From Aphrocallistes beatrix (Eukaryota; Porifera; Hexactinellida; Sceptrulophora; Aphrocallistidae), in contig OY725506.1 of assembly GCA_963281255.1 (NCBI GenBank), positions 2,647,001-2,711,000 of the forward strand: a stretch of DNA of 64,000 nt, written 5' to 3'. Under the pieces are notes generated by a model. It was not told the DNA's origin, ran no database searches, and was given only the letters and a program-made list of their open reading frames with translations. This document shows, in pieces, positions 56,255 through 64,000 of this stretch (position 1 is the first letter of the stretch; each line of letters opens with the position of its first letter). The position numbers and the translations under genes were made by a program.

Positions 56255-56294
56255 GTTCGACTGCCCTGTCATCTACTTTGGCATTTATTATATA

Positions 56295-56643
56295 CAGTAG
56301 AACTCGGTTAGTATGTACTGGGATAAGACGTGCTTCGGCTTAGTAGGTACTCATTTCTCTGAACCAAAATTTATTTAATATGCAGTAGAACTTGGATAAG
56401 ACATACCCCTTCGGGAAGGAATTATTAGTACTTACAAACCGAGTTTGTACTACATAGAAATCTATATTATAGATGGATTTTGGTTCAGAGAAATGAGTAC
56501 GTACTAAACCGAAGAACGTATTATCCGAGTACGTACGCGTACTAACCGAGTTCTACTGTATATAGATTCCTGTGTAATATCAACTCGGTTAGTACGTACT
56601 TTTTCCGCTTCCCGGAGGGGTACGTCTTATCCAAGTTCTACCG
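56295..56643. mobile_element. MITE P inserted inside another MITE P
   Basis: The outer copy runs 56295-56643; the inner, 56383-56558, has its own ends (CAGTAGAACTTGG, CCGAGTTCTACTG). The inner copy sits at the outer one's AT-rich middle. Confidence 0.7.
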
Positions 56644-57060
56644 TAATAAGAAATACGTATTTAAGGTTTCACAAGGCCGTAGGAAGCGGTGCGGGTGGTC
56701 CAGGCAAAATGCTGTATCGAAATGCTGTAGCCTCATTATTGGAAATGAATGAATGGTCATCTCAATCTTAAATATTATAGGGAATTGAAATTTTAGATTT
56801 TCAAATCATATTTTCGTTATATTTCACTAATTCAATAAACAAATACTCCAATTTTCGAAAATAGTATATGAATATATACGGAAATTACATGAGCCTTGAG
56901 AATAATAATTAGTAAGGGTATCTGTTTGTTTGTTCAATATAATACCTATATCAGTCAATGCTATTAGATATTGACGCATTAACATGATTTTGGGAAATGG
57001 CCCCCCACACTTTTCAAAAAAACTTTACGCCTATGGTCCAGGCCATGGCCTTACCACTTA
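56644..57060. other. Unassigned sequence
   Basis: AT-rich; nothing recognised beyond a few CATGGCC phrases. Confidence 0.4.
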
Positions 57061-57128
57061 CAGTCGAACTCGGATAAGACGTACCCCTCCTGGAAGCGGA
57101 AAAAGAACGTACTAACCGAATTCAACTG
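57061..57128. mobile_element. MITE P, internally deleted
   Basis: 68 bp with both ends (CAGTCGAACTCGG, CTAACCGAATTCAACTG) and flanking TA. Confidence 0.6.
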
Positions 57129-57329
57129 TATTAGTTATATCGGCAATAAGATGGATGAGTCTTACCACTCTTTATTAACATAATGGCAATGGCCTTACCA
57201 ATTTTTATGAGCTTCTGACGGCAATGTTTAAAATATTTTGTGTGGATATAGACTGATATTTTCACTGTGAAGTCCTTGTAGTCTATATTTGTGGGATATA
57301 GTTTATGATATTAAACCAGATTGATACCC

Positions 57330-57545
57330 ATACTTGCCAACTGTCCCGTTTTTGGCGGGACGTCCCGCTATTTTCACTCTTATTGTTGTAATTTTCACGA
57401 GTGTCCCGCTTTTACATAAAATTTCCCCATTATGTCCCGCTTTTTTTTTGAATATATACATAATACTTTTCTATTGAGTCCCGCCATGTCCCGCGAAATT
57501 CAACGCTGCGTCCCGCTTTTATCATTCCTCAAGTTGGCATGTATG
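57330..57545 (+). repeat. Interspersed repeat D, copy 2
   Basis: CTTGCCAACTGTCCCG at the start, then spaced GTCCCGC motifs, ending CTCAAGTTGGCATGTATGG. Homologous to 49160-49378 in reverse. Confidence 0.6.
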
Positions 57546-57610
57546 GATACCTCAAATCAGATGAGCGAAGCCATGGCTTCAATTTTTGAGGTTCAATAGA
57601 TATAAAACTA

Positions 57611-57798
57611 CAGTAGAACTCGGTTAGTACGTACTCGGGATACAACGTACTTAAGCTTAGTACGTACTCATTTCTCTGAACCAGAATTCATTTATTATAT
57701 AGATTCCTATGTAATATCAACTCGGTTAGTACGCACTTACGGATAGTACATACTATTTTCCGCTTCCCGGTGGGGTACGTACTAACCGAGTTCTCCTG
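57611..57798. mobile_element. MITE P directly upstream of the galactosyltransferase
   Basis: 188 bp, CAGTAGAACTCGGTTAGTAC to CCGAGTTCTCCTG, flanked by TA. Its right end is 47 bases before the galactosyltransferase ATG, so it must form part of the promoter or the untranslated leader. Confidence 0.75.
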
Positions 57799-57845
57799 TA
57801 TATAGTCTTGAAAGAATACTTATTCTTTTTTTCTAACTTATTAGC

Positions 57846-58793
57846 ATGAGCAATGGCAACTCTTTTATTCCCAAAATTCTCCTTTTCTGCTTATTGATCA
57901 TACTGGCCATCATCTCCTACACTGAGTACAAAGTCACACATGTTAATCTTGAATTGGTTGAAATGAGTTCAGATATTATCATGAATTATTACTATTCAAG
58001 AGGCAAATTAGTAGGAAAAAAACCAAAGATTATTTGTTGGGTATGCACACACCCTGGCAGTAGCGATTTCGCATTACGAGCGCATAAACTTTGGGCGAAC
58101 ACGTTTGATAAAACGATTTATGTCACGAATAATGCGGAAAAATTCGATGGACTCCCAACTGTAATATTTCCTGTCGAAGAAGAGAGTCGTCATATTTTAT
58201 GGAAGAAAACAATGTTCGCTTTTCGTCATCTTTACACAAAGTATGGAGACTCTTATGATTGGTTTATGAAGGCTGATGATGATACGTATGTAGTAACTGA
58301 AAACCTGTACAGATTCCTATCCAAATACAATGCATCAGAACCATACTATTTCGGACGTGAATTGGTACTGAATGGGATCACATACTGCTCAGGTGGAGGT
58401 GGGTATATAGTGAGTAGAGCAGCTTTGAAACTTTTCATCGGCGCAATAGATAACGAGTGTAAAGACCATGAGGGAGGATCTGTCGAAGATTTAGAGTTTG
58501 GGAGGTGTTTGAATAAAGTGGGCGTCTTTCCAAACGACAGCCGTGATGAGAATGGTAGATATCGTTTCAATTTCTTAACATTACGCTATCACCTCCTCAC
58601 TCCAAAAGGCGACCTACCTGAATGGGTGTATACAATGAAGAAGTATCCTATAATGGAAGAAGAGGAGTGCTGTGCTAGTGACGTCATCACGTTTCATTAT
58701 ATGAATGAAAAAGAGGGGAATGAGTTGTACGATTTATTATTGGAACCACCAGTCAATCTCTTGGTGCCCTCCAAAATGGAGAAAATCAAATGA
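57846..58793 (+). CDS. Core-1 beta-1,3-galactosyltransferase-like type II membrane enzyme
   Basis: 315 residues in one exon. A membrane anchor lies at about 9-24 after a short inner tail, the layout of a Golgi enzyme. Landmarks of the GT31 T-synthase group, in order: ICWVCTHP (62-69 region), KADDDTYV with the metal-binding Asp triplet at 144-146, the glycine-rich CSGGGGYIVSRAAL near 181, EDLEFGRCL at 214-222 and a CC pair at 275-276 followed by ITFHYM. These enzymes add galactose from UDP-Gal to GalNAc-Ser/Thr to make core-1 O-glycans. Length is slightly below the usual 350-360. Absence of introns may mean a retrocopy or a lineage habit. A MITE ends 47 bases upstream. Substrate specificity cannot be read from sequence alone. 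Confidence 0.88.
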   Translation: MSNGNSFIPKILLFCLLIILAIISYTEYKVTHVNLELVEMSSDIIMNYYYSRGKLVGKKPKIICWVCTHPGSSDFALRAHKLWANTFDKTIYVTNNAEKFDGLPTVIFPVEEESRHILWKKTMFAFRHLYTKYGDSYDWFMKADDDTYVVTENLYRFLSKYNASEPYYFGRELVLNGITYCSGGGGYIVSRAALKLFIGAIDNECKDHEGGSVEDLEFGRCLNKVGVFPNDSRDENGRYRFNFLTLRYHLLTPKGDLPEWVYTMKKYPIMEEEECCASDVITFHYMNEKEGNELYDLLLEPPVNLLVPSKMEKIK

Positions 58794-58866
58794 GAATTTT
58801 ATTGTTCGTACATTTATTTGTAGAAAATTTTGTGATTTACTTCAGTAGTATAGACAGGATTATCTA

Positions 58867-59036
58867 CAGCCAGGGTCGCTTATTGTGAACCACCAGGGTT
58901 CCAAAAATTATGTTCATAATAGAGATACTTCATATTAAGCGAACTTGATTCAATACAAATCCTATCTGAAAAATGAAATTGGGACCAGGAGGTTAGTTCA
59001 TAATAAACGAATGTTCATATTAAGCGACCCTGATTG
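58867..59036. mobile_element. MITE S, copy 2
   Basis: 170 bp, CAGCCAGGGTCGCTTATTG to AAGCGACCCTGATTG, flanked by TA. Confidence 0.75.
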
Positions 59037-59165
59037 TATCAGGAGTTTATCTAGGTGCCAGTTTGGTATCGTCCGAGGAGTCAAGGTGCTTGCAGTGTGA
59101 TTCGATTTTGGTTCTGGGTTTCCACAACCCCTGGAATTACAAGATAAATCCTGTTTGGGTGGCAT

Positions 59166-59349
59166 CAAAGTATTATCTAGGAGCGCGAGACGCTCCTTTA
59201 GGCGTATGATTTTAAGCCTCAAAGTGTTTAGGAGCGTGAAATCCAGAATAATACCCAATTTAGTCTGTATTATGATGTTATTTATCGATTTAGGCGTATG
59301 AAAATTTAGAGGTTCGAAATTAGGAGCGCTAGAGGGCTGTATAATACCC
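59166..59349. mobile_element. Element R, copy 4, with perfect target duplication
   Basis: 184 bp flanked by exact 10-bp repeats TGGGTGGCAT (59156-59165 and 59350-59359) inside element C. This copy is unlinked to the gene-family flank and proves that R moves. Confidence 0.75.
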
Positions 59350-59519
59350 TGGGTGGCATATACTTAGGACATTCAAAAAGTTCTCATCTTTGTACTTATT
59401 AATAAATCTATACTCTAATATTAGAAATGACTATTTGATTCGAATAGCCCTATCGATAAGCTATATAATTGCTATTTACTATTAGGCTCTAGCTTTTATA
59501 TCTTCTTAGTTATTCTTGA

Positions 59520-60101
59520 ATACAAGTCATTTCGCACCTAAACCATTTCGTACTCTTTCCATTTCGTACTTAATTGCAATTTCGTACCTAACACAATTTC
59601 GTACCTAATACAATTTCGTACCTAATACAATTTCGTACCTAACACAATTTCGTACCTAATACAATTTCGTACTCATTACAATTTCGTACCTAACACAATT
59701 TCGTATTTATAAAAACACAGTTTCGTATTTATAAAAACACAGTTTCGTATTTATATAAAAACACAATTTCGTATTTATAAAAACACAATTTCGTATTTAT
59801 GAAAACACAATTTCGTATTTATAAAAACACAATTTCGTTTTTATAAAAACACAATTTCGTATTTATGAAAACACAATTTCGTATTTATAAAAACACAATT
59901 TCGTATTTATAAAAACACAATTTCGTTTTTATAAAAACACAATTTCGTTTTTATAAAAACACAATTTCGTTTTTATAAAAACACAATTTCGTGTTTATAA
60001 AAACACAAATCTGAAAGTGTATTGAGTACGAAAGAGTATTGGGTACGAAAGTGTCATAATTAAGGTACGAAAGAGTGTTGGGTACGAAGTGACCGATACC
60101 C
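59520..60101. repeat. Foldback-like element made of TTTCGTA minisatellite, inside the mariner
   Basis: Flanked by exact 11-bp repeats GTTATTCTTGA (59509-59519, 60102-60112). The ends are loosely inverted (GTCATTTCGCACCTAA against GGTCACTTCGTACCCAA). The body has about seven 17-18 base units (ACAATTTCGTACCTAA) followed by about thirteen 22-base units (ACACAATTTCGTATTTATAA). Confidence 0.75.
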
Positions 60102-60147
60102 GTTATTCTTGATCCCATTTGACCAGTTTTTGATACTAGCATTTTTC

Positions 60148-61224
60148 ATGGCTTCAAAACCACTATATAGTAAGTATGAACAACGAGCATACATAAAGAT
60201 TTCGACCCTACTCGGCGAAAAACCAGTTCAGATCCATGAAAAGCTGGTGAAAGTCTTTCGTGGGGATGCTTTATCTTATCCAACCGTGAAAGAATGGGCA
60301 CGTCGAGTGAAGGATGGTAGGCATGACATCGAAGATCAGCCTCGGGCGGGCAGGCCTTCTTCGTCCAGTACCCCTGAGATGATGGCCCAGGTTCGTGAAC
60401 TAGTAGATATAGACCCACATTTAACTATTGAAGAGATAGCTCTCATTCTTGACATCTCAACTGGAAGCGTACACGCAATTCTACACGACAGTTTGGAGTT
60501 TAATAAGATTTCAGCCCGCTGGATTTCAAAATTGCTCTCAAAAGAGCAAAAAATGAAGAGAGTTTCTTGCTCCAAAAAACTGCTAGCAGAATATGAACAC
60601 TGTGATCCCAGACTTTTATATGAAATCGTTACTGGTGATGAAACATGGATTAAGTTCACTGAGACCACACGAAAGCAGCAAAGCAAATATTGACTTCCGA
60701 AAAATTCTTACCCCCCTGAAAAGGCCCGTCCGGACTTTAGAGAGCCCAAGGTTTTGTATAGCATATTTTTCGATGCGTATGGTCCTGTAGCCCAGATTCC
60801 TGTTCCTCAAGGCGGACGAATGACTGGTGAATTTTACGCAGAAAATTGCCTGCGGGAGGTTGAGAAATTCTATAAAAAGCGAAGACCTGGTACTGGAGCC
60901 AGAGGTATCAAACTTTTACACGATAATGCCAGACCACACATTTCGAAAATTGTTAGAGAGACAATAGAAGATATTGGCTTCGAAGTGATTGATCATCCTC
61001 CATATTCGCCGGACCTCTCTCCTTGCGACTTTTGGCTGTTTCCCGAGCTAAAAAAACACCTCGGAGGTCGACATTTTGATACGCGACAAGCCATGGGGAC
61101 AGCAATTTTCCAGTATCTAAAAGTGATGGACCAAAAGGAGTACAAAAAAACATTTTCGAAGTGGGTGGACAGGATGAAACTGTGTGTAGACCTAGAGGGG
61201 GAGTACTTCGAGCATTCTATGTAA
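60148..61224 (+). pseudogene. Mariner transposase, one premature stop
   Basis: The ATG at 60148 begins MASKPLYSK; the open frame extends 13 codons upstream but that is non-coding lead. The N-terminal helix-turn-helix half runs to about residue 120. The catalytic triad is D in TGDETW, D in HDNARPH and D in YSPDLSPCDFW, the last two separated by 34 residues, which defines mariner. Codon 182 is TGA in the same frame, where mariner relatives usually have Trp (QSKY-stop-LP), and the frame then continues unbroken to 61224 (about 357 codons in all, family norm near 345). So it is inactive by a single point change, and otherwise well kept. Confidence 0.85.
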
Positions 61225-61334
61225 TACTTTGACCTATATCTAGTTCTGTTTTTAAATTATTTATCAAAGATGAGAACTTTTTGAATGCCCTAAGTAACTT
61301 CTATCACCTTCAAAATCCTAGATAAAGCCATGGG

Positions 61335-61550
61335 GTGCATGGGGTTATATAGGATTTTCAGGCACTTTTTGAAGGTGTTAGAAGTGATATGCCACCCAAA
61401 CAGGGGTTTATCTTGTAAATCCAGGGGTCGTGGCAACCCAGAACCAAAATCGAATCACACTGCAAGCACCTTGGCTCCTCGGACGATACCAAGCCATCAC
61501 CTATAGATGCCGGCCGAGCACCTAAATATAAATAACCTCTGGGGAGCTAG
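61335..61550. mobile_element. Element C, inverted copy
   Basis: Contains CACACTGCAAGCACC, CTCCTCGGACGATACC and GATGCCGGCCGAGCACCTA, reverse to 59039. 61551-61601 is unassigned. Confidence 0.6.
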
Positions 61551-61601
61551 CAGGTAGCTCTCTGTCTGTTGGGAGATATTAGCCCCCAGTGGGATCCAGA
61601 C

Positions 61602-61812
61602 CATGGGTTTATCTAGGATTTTCTAATCCGGCACTTTTTGGAGGTGATAAAAGTTATATGGCACCCAAACAGTGATTTATCCTGTAATTCCAGGGGTGAT
61701 AGCAACCCGGGACCAAAATCGAATCACACTGCAAGCACCTTAGCTCCTCGGACGATACCAGGCTGGCACCTATAAGTGCCGACCGAGCACCTAGACAAAT
61801 CCCTGGTCCAGA
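61602..61812. mobile_element. Element C, most complete copy
   Basis: CCATGGGTTTATCTAGG to GCACCTAGACAAATCCCTGG; about 211 bp, with inverted ends. Used as reference for the other copies. Confidence 0.65.
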
Positions 61813-61931
61813 CTCCAGGAACAAAGCCCCTGGAATCTTGACAACAGCATTTGTTTCATAATTTTTTCAGATTCTTTTTATTTTGTCATACTTGAAACCC
61901 CGGGCTATAGCTATATTGACGAGACTGCATA

Positions 61932-62088
61932 CAGTGGAATTCGCTTATTAGCAAAATTGCTCTATTAGCAACCAATCTTCAGGTCCCTGGTGAAGATTTT
62001 ATGTTAATTTTGTTCCCTTATTAACAACTTCGCGTATTAGGAACCATTTATGAGCAAAACTCGAGTTGTTAATAAGCGAATTCCACTG
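61932..62088. mobile_element. MITE with CAGTGGAATTCGCTTATTA ends
   Basis: 157 bp, perfect inverted ends of about 19 bases, TA on both sides, no second copy in the window. Confidence 0.75.
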
Positions 62089-62142
62089 TATTTTAATCGG
62101 AATTTATTTAGAATTTTATATTGTCCTTAGAACTAAATGCAG

Positions 62143-62345
62143 ACATTCCAACCGTCCGTTTTTGGCGGAACGTCCCGCTTTTTTTCACTCTTCTATTGAG
62201 CTAATTTTCACGAGTGTCCCGTTTTTACCTGAAATTTTCTCATTATGTCCCGAATTTTTAGATTCGATGTTTAATACTTTTCTCGTTCCGCCATGTCCCG
62301 CGAATTTCAACACCACGTCTTTTATCATTCCCCAAGTTGGAACGT
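62143..62345 (+). repeat. Interspersed repeat D, copy 3
   Basis: CCAACCGTCCGTTTTTGGCG onward with GTCCCGC-type motifs, ending CCCCAAGTTGGAACGTATG. The 146-codon frame at 62066-62506 is repeat-derived. Confidence 0.6.
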
Positions 62346-62431
62346 ATGATAACGGGATTGATATATGGATAACTGCAAGCCCGGCGGAAATTTCGATACC
62401 ACCTTTTCATGGAGTTTATATTACGGGTATG

Positions 62432-62692
62432 CATAGGCGTCGTAAACTTTATTTCCTACCCTTGGACTGCCCGGCCACAATAATCCAGGGCCGTTCAGTC
62501 AGTTAATCGGGCCGTATCTTCAGCTGATCCAGCGTTACCGTAAGCCAAATGGGCCGTGAACCCTTGATCTACATGAGGAATTAGTAACAGCCAATTACCA
62601 GTACATAATAGCACTAAGCTTTTTACCGGGTAGTACCCGGTCATTTACCGGGTAGCCATTGCCGGGTAACCGGGTGGGTTACGACGCCTATG
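62432..62692. mobile_element. TIR element with ACCGGGTA repeats
   Basis: 261 bp, ends CATAGGCGTCGTAA and TTACGACGCCTATG; right half has several TACCGGGTA units. Confidence 0.65.
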
Positions 62693-63318
62693 GACAGATG
62701 GCAGCGGTTATATTAGTGGTTAAAAGGTTACTCATGTTATTTACCTCTAACTTTGCTCAGTCCCTAAGCGAAATATCAAATATTTTTTCATTATTTTAGT
62801 TTCAAATTTTGAGTAATTCATTGATAATTCATGAATTAGTCAACTTAGTTTCTAGGCATATTTTCATGATTCTGGTGATAATGTGTCAGCAATGATCGCA
62901 TTGTGTGTAAAAATATCATAAAAACGGTATGGTGGAAATAGTAGAAAAAAACAAAAAAACAGAAATAGTTCGACTTTCCCAAAAAGGAAATAGTTCACAT
63001 AAAAACCACCATTAATCTTAATGACAAAAAGTCGAACTATTTCCTAAATCTGCAATTCGAACTATTTATTTTTTCGAAAACTCGAACCATTTCCGCATTA
63101 CCCATAAAGATACCCCAGTTTGCCTTTACCTTTATCAAGCAGTCACCATCTAGATATTTCACAGATACGCGAGGTTCTCAAAATATGTATTATCAAGCAG
63201 GGGTGCCGAACTTTTCGGAATCTAAGGACAATTTCGGGGTTCCAGGGGGGGGTGCAGCTCCCATCCCTTTCCTACTTTATTAATTTCCAGACAGGAGCCT
63301 TTGAGGCATTTTCCCCCA
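62693..63318. other. Intergenic sequence with GAACTATTTCC repeats
   Basis: 62965-63095 has five facing copies of GAACTATTTCC or its inverse, a weak foldback. 63225-63260 is G-rich (GTTCCAGGGGGGGGTGC). No gene supported. Confidence 0.4.
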
Positions 63319-63464
63319 GAGGCGTAGTCAGAGTGAGGCACATGGGGCCGCAACCTCAAAGACTGTACCACTAAAATTTCGCAAATTAGCATTGGGTGCC
63401 GCAACCCTCTCACTGAATAGACTGGCATTCCCGCTCACTAAAATTGTGCTGGCTACGCCTTTGT
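63319..63464. repeat. Repeat E, copy 2
   Basis: CAGAGGCGTAGTCAGAGTG to GCTGGCTACGCCTTTG, internally CCGCAACC twice. Confidence 0.55.
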
Positions 63465-63620
63465 TTACCCCGTCCATCTATTGTAACCTCTTGACCAGAT
63501 TTTAAATATTTTAAAACTCAATTTTTCAAAAATTATGAATTTACCATCTTTCCTAGCCATTATATTGCTAGCTCATTCTATAATGTTAGATATTTCGGAT
63601 CAACTTTACAGTTTTTTAGA

Positions 63621-63863
63621 ATGACTAGCGTTGATCCCGAACTGGCATCACCTGACATAACAACCCCACCCGCAAACACTGATGCTCTTCAACCAACAAA
63701 TTCGACAATTTCTGATACTCAACAATCTCTCGATACGACAAAACTTGATTACTCAACTTTATCACAGACTGAGCAGGTCTCGAATTTGTCTGTTCAATCA
63801 TCTCAACCTAATACACTTGAAAATGTTGAAAATGTACATGCCAATGTAGCTACACGTGATGAG
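63621..63863 (+). CDS. Possible first exon, Ser/Thr-rich N-terminus; gene runs off the window
   Basis: 81 codons from ATG to a strong donor site GAG|GTGAGTGG at 63863/63864, in phase 0. The peptide is low-complexity and polar (SPDITTPPANTDALQP, SDTQQSLDTT), without signal peptide or membrane span, like an intracellular disordered N-terminus. I do not recognise it. Beyond the donor the frame reads on for 19 codons into repeat-like sequence. Without the next exon this is only a candidate. Confidence 0.4.
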
Positions 63864-63926
63864 GTGAGTGGAAATCCATGGTTACATTTTTCATTTTTTG
63901 TAAGAGCAGGGGTCATGCATTAATTA

Positions 63927-64000
63927 ATGAATTCGGCAATTTGTCCGAATGGACTTTTGTAAGTAAATGAACTTCCAAAAATTCATTCGGACAAATTCAG
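63927..64000. repeat. Inverted repeat at right edge, cut by the window
   Basis: AATTTGTCCGAAT (63938-63950) faces ATTCGGACAAATT (63984-63997). Probably the start of a foldback element. Confidence 0.55.

Larger units (their letters stand above)
59363..61294 (+). mobile_element. Mariner transposon enlarged by a secondary insertion
   Basis: 1932 bp with 30-bp inverted ends (CTTAGGACATTCAAAAAG..., one mismatch) and TA on both sides. Removing the 582-bp insertion and one target repeat leaves about 1339 bp, normal for mariner. The transposase frame carries a stop, so the copy is not autonomous. Confidence 0.85.
59039..61333. mobile_element. Element C split by element R and a mariner
   Basis: Left part 59039-59165 and right part from 61297 (ACTTCTATCACCTTCAAAAT to CCTAGATAAAGCC) join to the order seen in the intact C copies. 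Two later insertions, R and mariner, lie side by side in between. Confidence 0.65.

Noticed and set aside
59312..59325. GGTTCGAA in element R as a tRNA B box
   Set aside because: No matching A box at the right distance and no poly(A) end; the other R copies lack the motif.
60109..60147. Upstream start for the transposase
   Set aside because: Extends into sequence next to the insertion's target repeat; relatives of mariner begin near MASK-like residues at 60148.
62066..62506. 146-codon frame
   Set aside because: Composed of MITE, repeat D and TIR-element sequence; homologous repeats elsewhere read in other frames.

Overview
The window is eukaryotic and almost certainly from an invertebrate animal. 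It is AT-rich and dense in short cut-and-paste repeats flanked by TA, with a mariner and a Tc1 remnant. It also holds a core-1 beta-1,3-galactosyltransferase (an animal O-glycosylation enzyme), TATA-type promoters and AATAAA signals. I cannot name the phylum. No rRNA, tRNA, CRISPR or prokaryotic feature was seen.

The main content is a tandem array of one intronless gene family that I do not recognise. It has eleven copies (P1-P11 in window order): eight on the minus strand (P1-P7, P10), one minus-strand pseudogene (P9) among these positions, and two on the plus strand (P8, P11). Each encodes about 640-680 residues with nine predicted membrane spans: a seven-span, receptor-like core, an eighth span, a roughly 210-residue N-glycosylated ectodomain with eight conserved cysteines, and a last span. 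Ectodomain and C-terminus give three clades: A1 (P5, P9, P10, P11), A2 (P1, P2, P3, P6) and B (P4, P7, P8). Decayed fragments lie at 15257, 24268, 41085 and 49425, and the promoter of another copy sits at the left edge.

Layout: 1-10.7 kb holds P1-P3 with shared flanks. 10.7-16.9 kb is a repeat nest (Helitron-like GC-hairpin elements, foldbacks, TA-flanked MITEs). 16.9-33.9 kb holds P4-P8, including a duplicated A-B gene pair and the divergent pair P7/P8. 33.9-41.6 kb has a Tc1 relic, P9 and P10. 41.7-48.7 kb is a 2330-residue membrane mucin built of 12-residue Thr/Pro repeats with a 504-bp higher-order repeat. P11 follows at 50.1 kb, a 76-residue one-span protein at 53.8 kb, a long palindrome at 54.5 kb, the galactosyltransferase at 57.8 kb, and a deeply nested transposon complex at 59.0-61.8 kb. 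The right edge holds a possible first exon.

Nothing shows that the genes act together. The mucin is a plausible substrate type for the galactosyltransferase, and the nine-span family looks like a fast-evolving set of surface receptors, but both ideas are inference. All membrane spans, promoters and repeat borders were read by eye.
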